From contig JAWKVC010000005.1 in the NCBI GenBank assembly GCA_041398245.1, positions 124,001-188,000 of the forward strand: DNA of 64,000 bases, in the 5' to 3' direction. The position numbers and the translations under genes were made by a program. Shown here piece after piece: positions 1 to 8,915 of the stretch. A model generated the notes under the pieces. It was not told the origin of the DNA. It made no database searches and worked only from the letters and a program-made list of their open reading frames with translations. Source of the DNA: UBA7672 sp041398245. Its GTDB lineage: Bacteria > Pseudomonadota > Alphaproteobacteria > Caulobacterales > Hyphomonadaceae. The number at the start of each line of letters is the position of its first letter. The stretch's first letter is position 1.

Positions 1-450
1 CAGCGGCGTTTCGACAGTCGGCGCCGACGGCGCGGTGCAGACAGGCGGACGCTGTGACAGGCCTGTGCCGCGTTGATCGAAGGCGATGACGTCGGCGACC
101 TCGCGCAACGCCATGAACAGCGGGAAGCGCGGACCACGCGCCGTGCCCGAACCTGACCCGCCGGGACCGCCGGCAAGATAGATGATGGGCGGGCCGGGAT
201 TCGGCGAGGTCGACGGGAAGCGGACGAAGGACAGATCGATCATTCGCGAGTCGGGATTGGCGCGGTTTTCCGGAACCTGGAATGTGCCGCGCTGCGCCTC
301 GACCTTGGCGCCGCTCATCGGGATGAACTCGTAAGGCGCATACGCGATTACGGGCGGCGGCGCGGGCGGGGCCATTGGCGCTGGCGAAGGGTTGGCCGCG
401 CAGGCGGCGAACAGGGCCAGAAAAGCCGGAACTGCAAACAGTCTGCGCAT
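1..450 (-). CDS. Alpha/beta hydrolase lipoprotein, TAP/prolyl aminopeptidase-like (3' part beyond window)
   Basis: Only the first 150 codons lie in the window; the gene continues past base 1. The N-terminus is a lipoprotein signal with lipobox LFAAC (Cys17), followed by a Pro/Ala-rich linker. The core then shows the oxyanion motif GGPGGSG near residues 94-100 and FDQRGTGLS near 124-132, both typical of TAP-type alpha/beta hydrolases that remove N-terminal residues from short peptides. The Ser-Asp-His triad would lie in the missing part. It is divergent from selO across an AT-rich 105-base spacer. The fold is confident; the substrate is not. Confidence 0.8.
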   Translation of the reverse strand, partial: MRRLFAVPAFLALFAACAANPSPAPMAPPAPPPVIAYAPYEFIPMSGAKVEAQRGTFQVPENRANPDSRMIDLSFVRFPSTSPNPGPPIIYLAGGPGGSGSGTARGPRFPLFMALREVADVIAFDQRGTGLSQRPPVCTAPSAPTVETPL

Positions 451-555
451 GGTTTCCTCGCGTGGGCCGGCTGGAGACTAGATGATTAGTTTATCGATAG
501 TCAATAAAAATCCGGAGGCGCTTCGGGTCCTGCGAAGGTCTGATAGGAGGAAGCG
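451..555. promoter_or_regulatory. AT-rich divergent promoter region (hydrolase / selO)
   Basis: This spacer between divergent genes contains a markedly AT-rich stretch at about 484-510 in an otherwise GC-rich context. On the minus strand there is a TTGACT hexamer (plus coordinates 499-504) that could be a -35 box for the hydrolase. I could not place a convincing -10 box. A strong AGGAGG ribosome binding site at 545-550 precedes the selO ATG by 5 bases. Confidence 0.35.
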
Positions 556-1968
556 ATGACCACGCCATTCCGGCCTGAACGCGCAATCCTCGAACTCGAC
601 AGCCGCTTTCACAGCGAGGTCGAGCCGGCGGATTTTCCGACGCATGCTATCCGCTGGCGCAACCAGCGCTGGGCCGGGCATGTCGGGCTTGGCGGCTTGA
701 GCGACGCGGAATGGATCGATCACTTCGGAAGGTTCGCCGCGCTTGAAGGCTCGCTCGGAAAGCCGTTGGCGCTGGCCTATCACGGCCACCAGTTCCAATC
801 GTACAATCCCAACATCGGCGATGGACGCGGCTTCCTGTTCGCGCAACTGCGCGACGATGCCGGGCGGCTGCTGGATCTTGGCACCAAGGGATCGGGACAG
901 ACGCCCTGGTCGCGCACGGGCGACGGACGGCTGACGCTGAAGGGCGGCGTGCGCGAGGTGCTTGCAGCCGGCCTGCTTGAGGCGCTGGGCGTCTACACCT
1001 CGAAAGCGTTCTCGCTGATCGAGACGGGCGAACAGCTCTATCGTGGCGATGAACCATCGCCGACGCGCTCATCGGTTCTTGTGCGGCTATCGCATAGCCA
1101 TATTCGCATCGGCACATTCCAGCGGCTGGCCTATGCGGGCGACGCCGATGGCGTGGGCAAGCTGACCGAATACTGCATCCGCCACTATCATCCCACAGCG
1201 CAGGGCGCCGACATGGAGGCGTCGGCGGCGGGTCTGCTGCGCGAGGTGACGGCGGCGACAGCGGAGCTTGCCGCGCAATGGATGGCGGCGGGCTTTGTCC
1301 ATGGCGTGCTCAACTCCGACAACATGGTGGTGACGGGCGAGAGCTTCGATTACGGGCCGTGGCGTTTCCTGCCGTATTCCGATCCGAGTTTCGTCGCGGC
1401 CTATTTCGATGAGACGGGACTCTATGCGTTCGGGCGGCAACCTTCCGCTGCGCTGTGGAACCTGTCGCAGCTGGCGTCTTCGTTGACGCTGGTCGCTGGC
1501 GTGCCCGCGCTCGAAGCCGAGCTTGCGAAATTCGAGGGACTCTATCGCGACGCGTTCCGGCGCCGTGTGCTGGCCGCGCTGGGTCTCAAGCCGAAAGGCG
1601 AGGAGGCGGACCTTGCGCTGTTCAAGGCGTTCTTCACCTGGATGGGCGAGACGCGGGCGAAGTGGCCGCAAGTCTTCTTCGACTGGTTCGGCGGTGCCGC
1701 CAGCGAGGCGCGGGCCGACGCCGGACCGCTCGGATCGCTCTATCGTGCGCCGGCGTTCGGGCCTGTGCGGGCGGCGCTCCTTGGCCATGAGCCCGACCAG
1801 CCCGAGCGGCTGGCGCACGCCTATTTCAAAGGTGCTGAACCCGTCTCGCTGCTGATCGACGAGGTCGAGGCGATCTGGGAGCCGATCGCGGCGTGTGACG
1901 ACTGGAGCGCCTTCAACGCCTGCATGAGCCGGATCGAAATGGCGCGACAAGCACGTTTTCCGTCTTAG
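556..1968 (+). CDS. selO: Protein adenylyltransferase SelO (YdiU/UPF0061 family)
   Basis: SelO is a pseudokinase-fold enzyme that transfers AMP from ATP to Ser/Thr/Tyr of target proteins and is linked to redox stress. The 470-residue protein shows the family blocks in order: GTKGSGQTPWSRTGDGR around Lys111, the RIGTFQR block near 184, the NSDNM loop near 253-257 and the DYGP motif at 265-268. By alignment with characterised SelO, Asp255 would be the catalytic base and Asn256/Asp265 the Mg ligands. The length is slightly below the usual bacterial ~480-490. The C-terminus carries no selenocysteine, as normal in bacteria. The start is fixed by AGGAGG 5 bases upstream. Confidence 0.93.
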   Translation: MTTPFRPERAILELDSRFHSEVEPADFPTHAIRWRNQRWAGHVGLGGLSDAEWIDHFGRFAALEGSLGKPLALAYHGHQFQSYNPNIGDGRGFLFAQLRDDAGRLLDLGTKGSGQTPWSRTGDGRLTLKGGVREVLAAGLLEALGVYTSKAFSLIETGEQLYRGDEPSPTRSSVLVRLSHSHIRIGTFQRLAYAGDADGVGKLTEYCIRHYHPTAQGADMEASAAGLLREVTAATAELAAQWMAAGFVHGVLNSDNMVVTGESFDYGPWRFLPYSDPSFVAAYFDETGLYAFGRQPSAALWNLSQLASSLTLVAGVPALEAELAKFEGLYRDAFRRRVLAALGLKPKGEEADLALFKAFFTWMGETRAKWPQVFFDWFGGAASEARADAGPLGSLYRAPAFGPVRAALLGHEPDQPERLAHAYFKGAEPVSLLIDEVEAIWEPIAACDDWSAFNACMSRIEMARQARFPS

Positions 1969-1985
1969 GTTAAGGTCAAAAACTC

Positions 1986-2020
1986 CCACGAATCCCGTGG
2001 CCTGTGCGACGAAACAGGCC
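1986..2020 (+). repeat. Two adjoining small hairpins after selO
   Basis: CCACG/CGTGG (1986-2000) and GGCCTGT/ACAGGCC (1999-2020) can each fold and share two bases, so they partly exclude each other. There is no T tract. They lie between the selO stop and the hybrid kinase start and could act as a weak, possibly Rho-assisted terminator or as a leader structure. Confidence 0.35.
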
Positions 2021-2104
2021 CGAAAATCGTCCCGGACCTACGGGTTTGTTAACTCTTGTCCGGTGTAACTGACGTCCGGGAAATTCCACGGGCGTTTCGG
2101 GCTG

Positions 2105-4888
2105 ATGACGTCGACACCGCTACCATTGGGTTCTGGATCGCCTCCGGAGGTGATCGAGAAATGCGTCGCGAGCGCGACCGAGCATTTCATGAACGCGGCG
2201 TCGGAAGCCTTCGCCCTGATCGATCAGGAAGGCCGCGTTGTCCGCGCCAACATCGCCTATCGCCGTCTGACCGGTCCGGCCGGCGGGGCGCACGATGCAT
2301 CTATCCTGTCCTATATTGACGCCGACAAGCGCGAGGCCGCGCGCGAGACGCTGCGTAGCCTCAATGACAAGTCGCCGATCCGCAACATGCAGATGCGGTT
2401 TCGCATCGGCGGCGAGACGCGTCTGATCGATGCAGAGGTTTCGTGGCTGGACGATGCCGGCCTGATCTCCTTCGTCGGGCGCGATGTGACGCGTCAGGAT
2501 CTGCTGGAGCGCGAACGGCAGGAAACCGCGATGGCGCGCGATGCCGTTGAGCAGGTGGGCGATATCGGCCACTGGCGCGCCGGACGCGACTTCAAGCTGA
2601 ACTGTTCGCCGGGCGCCTCGCGCATTCTGGGTCTTGATCCGGCGGCGCCGCCGTTGGTGCTGACCGATCTGGTCGAGATGATCGCCCCGGAAGACCGCGA
2701 AACAGTCGTGATGGCGGCGCGCGAAGCCTTCGAGAAACGCAAGCCGGTGAAGCAGACATTCCGCCTGCGCCGCGCCGACGGCACGACGCGCATGATCCGC
2801 GTCGCCGGCGCGCCGTCCATCGATGCGCGTGGACAGGTCGAGGCGATGCACGGCGTCGTGGTCGACAAGTCCGACAGCCACGCGGCGCTGCAGGCAGCGC
2901 TGAATGCGGACTCAACTGTTCGCCGGTTTGTGCAGGCCGCGCCGATGTCGATCTGCATGTGTGACAACGAATTGCGCGTGATGATGGCGAGCGCCAGCTG
3001 GATCGCCGAGCACGGGCTGACCGAGGATGAGGTGCTCGGCCGCAACATCTACGAGATTCAGTCCTGGGTTCCCGAGAAATGGCGGGCCATGCATCGCCGC
3101 GTCCTGCGCGGCGAGGCGATGAGCCATGAGAGCGATCCCTATGACAGCCCGCGCGGCGGACAGCGCTGGCTGAAATGGTCGGCGGCGCCCTGGTATCACG
3201 GCGACGGGCAGATCGGCGGCATCATCGCCGTGCATGAGGATGTGACGGCGCTGGTCAAGGCGCAGCACGAGGTCGAGAGTTCGAAGGAGCGCATGGCGTT
3301 CGGCATGTCGCTGACCCAGATGATGATCTGGGAACTCGATTTCGAAATGCGCGAGACGTACATTGAGGGCGACTGGAAGCATTTCTTCCCGCAGCGGCCG
3401 ACCTTCGATTCCCTGACCGGCGGCGACAGCTGGATCCATCAGGCCGACCGCGAAATGCTGGCCAACAAGTGGCGCACGCACTTGGCCGGCGGCGCCCCAT
3501 ACACCACAGAATACCGTGTGATCTTCGCGGATGGCCGGGAGATCTGGCACGCAGCGTCGGTCCGCATTCTCAAGACGGTAAAAGGTTCGCCCGCGCGCGC
3601 CTTCGCCGTGATCCAGGACATTACCGCGCGCAAGCACATCGAGCTCAAGGCGATGGAAGCCGAGCAGCGCGCGCTGGTGGCCGCAGCGGCCAAGTCCGAC
3701 TTCCTCTCCAACATGAGCCACGAGATCCGGACGCCGCTGAACGGCGTGCTGGCGGTCTCCGAAGTGCTGGCGCGCACCGAACTGGACGAGCGTCAGGGCG
3801 AGATGGTTCGCCTGATCTCCACCTCCGGCAGGACGCTGCTGCGCGTGATGGATGATCTTGTCGAGTTCTCGCGTCTCGAAGGCGACGAGATCAGCTTCGA
3901 CGTGCGGCCGTTCGAACTGGAAGAGGCGCTGCGCAACACGTGCGAGGCGGCGCGCACGCGCGCCGAGGCCAAGGGCCTGCGGTTCGACAGCTTCATTTCG
4001 GCCAGCTGCGATGGCGTGTTCCGCGCCGATCCGGTGCGGATCGGTCAGGTGCTCGGCAACCTGCTCAACAATGCGGTCAAGTTCACCGATCAGGGCCATA
4101 TCAGCGTTTCGGCTGGCGTCGAGGAATTGCCCGATGGCAAAACGCAACTGCGCATGACCGTGAACGACACCGGCGTCGGCTTTGCGCCGGAACTGGCCGA
4201 CCGCATCTTCGAACGCTTCGAACAGGCCGATATCTCGACCTCGCGCAAGTATGGCGGGCTTGGCCTTGGCCTGTCGATCGTGAAGCGTCTGGTCGAATTG
4301 ATGGACGGCCAGGTGTCGGCGAAGTCGAAGCAGGGCGAAGGATCGACCTTCGAGGCCGTCATCCCGATCTCGCGCGACCGCATTGCCGCTCTCGGCGCGT
4401 TGACGACGGTGGAGGTCGAGGATTTCGACACCGAAACCAGCATCGAGAACCTCCGGCTGCTGGTCGCGGAAGACAATCCGATGAACCGCCGCGTGGTGGA
4501 GCTGCTGCTGGCGCAGAGCGGCCTGCACATCACCTTCGCGGAAAACGGCAAGGAAGCCGTCGAGAAGTTCTCGGCCGGAAAGTTCGATCTGGTCCTCATG
4601 GATCTGCAGATGCCGATCATGGGCGGTCTTGCCGCCATGCGCGCCATCCGCGAATGGGAAAAGACGAATGGCCGCCAGCCGACGCCCATGCTCGCCGTTT
4701 CGGCCAACGCCACGGACGATCACGTGCTGGAAGCCAAGGAAGCCGGCGCCGACGATCACGTCGCCAAGCCGATCGTGCGCGAAACGCTGTTCGAGGCGAT
4801 TGCGCGCTATGCCCGCAAGGACGGTCAGGCCGCCGCCGCTACAGGTGGCGATGATTTCGATCTCGATGATCTCGACATAGCAGTCTGA
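2105..4888 (+). CDS. Hybrid sensor histidine kinase with four PAS domains and a receiver
   Basis: The 927-residue protein carries about four PAS-like sensor domains (roughly residues 30-135, 150-260, 275-385, 395-510). A HisKA domain follows with phospho-acceptor His539 in the SHEIRTPLNG box. Then come a HATPase_c domain with N-box (NLLNNAVKFT), DTGVGF and GLGLGLSIVK boxes, and a C-terminal receiver with phospho-acceptor Asp833 in LVLMDLQMP. I see no membrane segment or signal peptide, so it is probably cytoplasmic and senses an internal cue such as redox state or a small ligand. No response regulator is adjacent. Output is presumably by phosphotransfer through the receiver to an unlinked Hpt or regulator (inference). 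The ligand is unknown. Confidence 0.92.
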   Translation: MTSTPLPLGSGSPPEVIEKCVASATEHFMNAASEAFALIDQEGRVVRANIAYRRLTGPAGGAHDASILSYIDADKREAARETLRSLNDKSPIRNMQMRFRIGGETRLIDAEVSWLDDAGLISFVGRDVTRQDLLERERQETAMARDAVEQVGDIGHWRAGRDFKLNCSPGASRILGLDPAAPPLVLTDLVEMIAPEDRETVVMAAREAFEKRKPVKQTFRLRRADGTTRMIRVAGAPSIDARGQVEAMHGVVVDKSDSHAALQAALNADSTVRRFVQAAPMSICMCDNELRVMMASASWIAEHGLTEDEVLGRNIYEIQSWVPEKWRAMHRRVLRGEAMSHESDPYDSPRGGQRWLKWSAAPWYHGDGQIGGIIAVHEDVTALVKAQHEVESSKERMAFGMSLTQMMIWELDFEMRETYIEGDWKHFFPQRPTFDSLTGGDSWIHQADREMLANKWRTHLAGGAPYTTEYRVIFADGREIWHAASVRILKTVKGSPARAFAVIQDITARKHIELKAMEAEQRALVAAAAKSDFLSNMSHEIRTPLNGVLAVSEVLARTELDERQGEMVRLISTSGRTLLRVMDDLVEFSRLEGDEISFDVRPFELEEALRNTCEAARTRAEAKGLRFDSFISASCDGVFRADPVRIGQVLGNLLNNAVKFTDQGHISVSAGVEELPDGKTQLRMTVNDTGVGFAPELADRIFERFEQADISTSRKYGGLGLGLSIVKRLVELMDGQVSAKSKQGEGSTFEAVIPISRDRIAALGALTTVEVEDFDTETSIENLRLLVAEDNPMNRRVVELLLAQSGLHITFAENGKEAVEKFSAGKFDLVLMDLQMPIMGGLAAMRAIREWEKTNGRQPTPMLAVSANATDDHVLEAKEAGADDHVAKPIVRETLFEAIARYARKDGQAAAATGGDDFDLDDLDIAV

Positions 4889-4903
4889 TCGAGACTGGCT
4901 GTT

Positions 4904-5620
4904 CTACGCGCCGAAATAGTAGCGGAAGAAATCGCCGACGCCGCCGGGGGCGTACACGCCCAGCATGATGAGGCCGAGCGTCAGCACGTGCAGGGCGGTG
5001 ATCAGCGCCGTCACCATAACAAAGCCCGGCTTGTAGGTCTTGTGGCGCAGCACGTGCTGCGCCAGCAGGCCGCCGATGATGCCGAAAGCGAGGTCGGCGA
5101 GGTGGAGCTTGCGTTCCGGCGCGCGCCATTCGCGCTTTTCGGCGGCGCGCTTGTCGGCCTGGTAGAACATCCACGAAGCGATGCCGCCGATGATGTAGAG
5201 GAGGCCGACCCAGACGGGAAACCGCCCCAGCATGATGTCGTTGCCGAGGAGCACGATGATCGTGGCCGCAGCGGCCGTGCGCACCGAGATCTGGCGGAAG
5301 CCGGACTGCGGTTCGCGCGCGGGCGCGAGAGCGGCTGTCGCCGACGCCGGCTGGGCGACGATGGCGGGGGCTTCGACGGGGGCAGGCGCGGGCGCCGGCG
5401 GCGGCGGGGGCGGCGCCATGATCCGCACCTTTATGGCCGCGGGCCTGCCGCTCGCGCCTTCGCCGATTTCATAGCTCAGCTTGTCGCCCGGTTTGGGGCG
5501 ATCAACGCTGCGCCCGATCGATTTCATGTGCACATAGATCTTGGACCCGTCCGGGCGGCGGATGAAGCCGAACCCCCGGGCGTCGTGCCAGTCCTCGAGT
5601 ATGCCTTTTTCGCGGGCCAC
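4904..5620 (-). CDS. Cold-shock domain protein fused to DUF1294 membrane domain
   Basis: Residues about 5-65 form an OB-fold cold-shock domain with the RNP1-like stretch GFGFIRRPDG and the segment IYVHMKSI. A Pro/Ala-rich linker follows (about 70-105, with a run of eight prolines). The C-terminal part (about 115-235) has several hydrophobic helices typical of DUF1294. The architecture suggests a membrane-anchored nucleic-acid-binding protein (inference). It converges with the upstream hybrid kinase and lies just downstream of acs on the same strand with a 15-base gap, so it may be cotranscribed with acs. Confidence 0.85.
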   Translation of the reverse strand: MAREKGILEDWHDARGFGFIRRPDGSKIYVHMKSIGRSVDRPKPGDKLSYEIGEGASGRPAAIKVRIMAPPPPPPAPAPAPVEAPAIVAQPASATAALAPAREPQSGFRQISVRTAAAATIIVLLGNDIMLGRFPVWVGLLYIIGGIASWMFYQADKRAAEKREWRAPERKLHLADLAFGIIGGLLAQHVLRHKTYKPGFVMVTALITALHVLTLGLIMLGVYAPGGVGDFFRYYFGA

Positions 5621-5635
5621 CCGAGTTAGCTAGCG

Positions 5636-7603
5636 CTACTTGTTTGCACGGTTCCTAACGAGATCATCGACCACCGCAGGATCAGCCAGCGTAGACGTGT
5701 CGCCAAGGTTCCCGAAATCGTTTTCCGCGATCTTGCGCAGAATACGGCGCATGATCTTGCCGGAACGCGTCTTCGGCAGGCCCGGAGCGAATTGTATGAC
5801 ATCAGGTGTCGCAATCGGCCCGATCTCCCGGCGAACCCAGTTGACCAGTTCCTTGCGCAGCTCGTCACTCGGGGCATCCCCAGCCATCAGCGAGATATAG
5901 GCGTAGATGCCCTGACCCTTGATGTTGTGCGGATAGCCGACGACAGCCGCCTCCGCCACTTTCGGATGCGCAACGAGCGCGCTTTCGACTTCGGCCGTGC
6001 CAAGCCGGTGGCCGGACACGTTGATCACGTCGTCGACGCGGCCGGTGATCCAGTAATAGCCGTCCTCGTCCCGGCGGCAGCCATCTCCGGTGAAATACTT
6101 CCCGGGATAGGTGCGGAAATAGGTGTCCACGAAGCGCTTGTGGTCGCCATAGACCGTGCGCATCTGGCCGGGCCATGAGTCGAGGATGCAGAGATTGCCG
6201 GCGGTCGCGCCCTCAAGCACCTCGCCTTTGTCGTCGACCAGTTGCGGCCGGATCGAGAAGAAAGGCTTGGCCGCCGAGCCGGGCTTCAACGCGTGCGCGC
6301 CGGGCAGCGGCGTCATCAGGGTCGCGCCGGTTTCGGTCTGCCACCACGTGTCCACGATGGGGCAGCGGTTCTCGCCGACGACGCGGTAATACCATTCCCA
6401 CGCTTCCGGATTGATCGGTTCGCCCACCGAGCCCATCAGGCGCAGCGACTTGCGCGAGGTGGAGGTAACGAATTCATCGCCGGCGCCCATCAGCGATCGC
6501 AGCGCCGTGGGCGCGGTGTAGAAGATGTTGACGCTGTGCTTGTCGACTGTCTTCCAGAAGCGGGAGGCGTCCGGCCATGTGGGAACGCCCTCGAACATCA
6601 GCGTGGTCGCGCCGTTCGCAAGCGGTCCATAGACGACGTAGGAATGGCCGGTGACCCAGCCGACATCGGCCGTGCACCAGAACACTTCGCCGGGCTTGTA
6701 GTCGAAGACGATCTCGTGGGTCATCGAGGCCCACACGAGATAGCCGCCGGTCGTGTGCAGCACGCCCTTGGGCTTTCCGGTGGAGCCCGAGGTGTAGAGG
6801 ATGAAGAGCGGATCTTCCGCGCTCATCTCCTCCGGCTCGCATTCATCCGTCTCGTCCTTGGCCAAGACGGCGTAGTATTCGTCGCGCCCCGCCTTCAGCG
6901 GGATGTTGGCGCCGGTGCGCTTGACGACGATCACGGACTGGACCGGCGAGCGGTCGCCGAGATGGTCGATGGCGACATCGACATTGGTTTTCAGCGGGAT
7001 CGCCTTCCCGCCGCGCACGCCTTCATCCGCGGTGATGATGCAGGTCGAGCCGCAATCCTCGATGCGGCCAGCGAGCGAATCCGGCGAGAAGCCGCCGAAG
7101 ACGATCGAGTGAATGGCGCCGATGCGCGCGCAGGCCAGCATGGCGTAGGCCGCTTCGAGGATCATCGGCAGGTAGATGGTGACGCGATCGCCTTTCTTGA
7201 CGCCTTGCGACTTCAGCACGTTGGCGAAGCGGCAGACTTCCGAATAGAGCTCGGCGTAGGAAATCCGGCGCGAGACCGAAGGATCATCGCCCTCGAAAAT
7301 GATCGCAGTGGCGTCGGCCTTGTGGGGCAGGTGGCGGTCGATGCAGTTGACCGAGACATTGAGCGTGCCGTCCTCGAACCATTTCACATGCAGGTCGGCA
7401 GGATCGTTGGTCTTCGAGATGTCCCAATTGACGTTCTTGACCTTGGTGTAGGGCCGCATCCAGCGCAGGCGCTTGCCGTGCTCGCGCCAGAAAGCCTCGG
7501 GGTCGGCGACCGAGGCCGCGTACATCGCTTCGTATTTGGCGGCGTCCACATGGGCCTTGGCCGCGAATTCGGGCGGCACAGGATACATGTGGGCTTCCGA
7601 CAT
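5636..7603 (-). CDS. acs: Acetyl-coenzyme A synthetase (AMP-forming)
   Basis: This enzyme activates acetate with ATP and CoA to acetyl-CoA through acetyl-AMP. The 655-residue length is the usual one. The N-terminal ACS domain, the P-loop-like YTSGSTGKPKG motif, the WWQTETG motif and the C-terminal TRSGKIMRR are all present. The last carries the lysine whose acetylation shuts the family off. The ATG is preceded by GGGAGAAG. It lies upstream of the cold-shock/DUF1294 gene on the same strand. No acetylase or deacetylase gene is adjacent. Confidence 0.97.
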   Translation of the reverse strand: MSEAHMYPVPPEFAAKAHVDAAKYEAMYAASVADPEAFWREHGKRLRWMRPYTKVKNVNWDISKTNDPADLHVKWFEDGTLNVSVNCIDRHLPHKADATAIIFEGDDPSVSRRISYAELYSEVCRFANVLKSQGVKKGDRVTIYLPMILEAAYAMLACARIGAIHSIVFGGFSPDSLAGRIEDCGSTCIITADEGVRGGKAIPLKTNVDVAIDHLGDRSPVQSVIVVKRTGANIPLKAGRDEYYAVLAKDETDECEPEEMSAEDPLFILYTSGSTGKPKGVLHTTGGYLVWASMTHEIVFDYKPGEVFWCTADVGWVTGHSYVVYGPLANGATTLMFEGVPTWPDASRFWKTVDKHSVNIFYTAPTALRSLMGAGDEFVTSTSRKSLRLMGSVGEPINPEAWEWYYRVVGENRCPIVDTWWQTETGATLMTPLPGAHALKPGSAAKPFFSIRPQLVDDKGEVLEGATAGNLCILDSWPGQMRTVYGDHKRFVDTYFRTYPGKYFTGDGCRRDEDGYYWITGRVDDVINVSGHRLGTAEVESALVAHPKVAEAAVVGYPHNIKGQGIYAYISLMAGDAPSDELRKELVNWVRREIGPIATPDVIQFAPGLPKTRSGKIMRRILRKIAENDFGNLGDTSTLADPAVVDDLVRNRANK

Positions 7604-7782
7604 CAGGGCTTCTCCCGGTTGGCGCCTCTGGCGGGCGCTACTGACTGGATGGTTCAGTTACAAATCTAGATGTAGCGCCTCCGCGGGCAAAGGCGCAAAT
7701 TTTCGACGACAGCCCGGGCCCGGTCGCGCCGGGCGCGTGCCGCATGGCGGCATTTCCGGGAGTCTTCGCTCGATGGCCGGGG

Positions 7783-8658
7783 CTACTCGTCGTCAGATTG
7801 CTCGTTCAGCATCTTGCGCGCAATCCGGTTCGCCTCGCGGTTGGCCGACGGCGCATCGCCGGACGTCTCGTAGAGCGCAACAAGATAGTCGAGATCCCAC
7901 TGGGTCATGCGCATGGCCCGATCGCCCGCCGCATTGGTGAACAAGTTCAGGATGCTGGGGAACTCCCGTGTATTGGCCTGGGCCTCGAGCTGGGCGAGCG
8001 AGACCATCGCGACATAGTCGGACAGCGCGCCAAGGGTGACCGAGCCGATCTGGGTCGTGTCCAGAATGATCAGCACGTGGGACATTTCCTGACGCACATT
8101 GCTCTCCAGGCGTCCGGACCCCCGCACACGCACGGAGGCTCCGCGTTCGTAGGGCAGGCCGGTATCGCTCATCACGGTCTGCGTGACGTGCCACCAGCGC
8201 ACCGGCGCGTCTGATGTCTGGAAGACCCGGAGCGCCTCCGAGCCCAGATTGGTGCCGTCGGTCTGGACCGGCCTGAATTTCTGGAAGTGATCGGCCACCA
8301 GCCGCTCCGCCAGTGCATCGCCATCATCGCTGGCCATGATGAGGACGTTCGGCGTGCAGCCGGGCTCCCCCGGTTCAAGCCCTACCGCCAGCGCGACGAG
8401 GGAGACCTGGTCGATCAGCTTCTGCGCGAATGCCGGCGCGATGTTGTAGGACCCGACGCAGATGACGCGATCCCAGCGGGCGAGGTTGCTCCCCTTCGGG
8501 GCCGCGCCGATCGTGTCGACGAAGTCGCTCACCGCGTCTTCGAGCTTCCGGCCCTCGACAACGACCTTGTCCTTCGACTCCTGCTGTTCCGTCTGCGCCA
8601 GAGCGGGCGTCGCCAGGGCGGCGGCCAATACGGTTGCGAGAGCAAACCTGCGTATCAT
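7783..8658 (-). CDS. Secreted protein of unknown function
   Basis: I chose the ATG at 8658, which begins a clean Sec signal peptide (MIRRFALATVLAAALATPALA, cleavage after ALA); the in-frame start 30 bases earlier would bury it. The mature protein is about 270 residues, with a short acidic/Lys linker followed by mixed alpha/beta sequence. Two cysteines (in VICVGS and PGCTPN) could form a disulfide. I do not recognise a catalytic motif. It sits alone between acs and a divergent monooxygenase gene. It is probably a periplasmic protein confined to relatives of this organism (inference). Confidence 0.75.
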   Translation of the reverse strand: MIRRFALATVLAAALATPALAQTEQQESKDKVVVEGRKLEDAVSDFVDTIGAAPKGSNLARWDRVICVGSYNIAPAFAQKLIDQVSLVALAVGLEPGEPGCTPNVLIMASDDGDALAERLVADHFQKFRPVQTDGTNLGSEALRVFQTSDAPVRWWHVTQTVMSDTGLPYERGASVRVRGSGRLESNVRQEMSHVLIILDTTQIGSVTLGALSDYVAMVSLAQLEAQANTREFPSILNLFTNAAGDRAMRMTQWDLDYLVALYETSGDAPSANREANRIARKMLNEQSDDE

Positions 8659-8915
8659 GGGCGCGGCTCCAAAGCATTCAACCAGCAAGGGACGGGAAGG
8701 CCATTCAGGCCCTCATGGCTCTGGAGGTTGCCCGTAGGTTGAGCCCCTGTCGATGGCGTTGAGATTGCCCAGGATCAAGGCGGCGGCCCCGCCATCGTCG
8801 GATGCATCAGGATGGTCGGCAGCGCCGGAGCCCCTGAGCAGAAGTCACACAACGGCTTCTCTCCGCCCGGGTTATGCTGTCAACTGACAGGACGACTGTA
8901 ACGGGAAGCGATCAC

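Noticed and set aside
556..1968. Selenocysteine in SelO
   Set aside because: The name derives from the vertebrate protein; here the frame ends in an ordinary stop without an in-frame TGA or SECIS-like element.
2912..4759. Long antisense open frame opposite the hybrid kinase
   Set aside because: It mirrors the codon phase of a gene with intact PAS, HisKA and receiver motifs and has no ribosome site or domain of its own.
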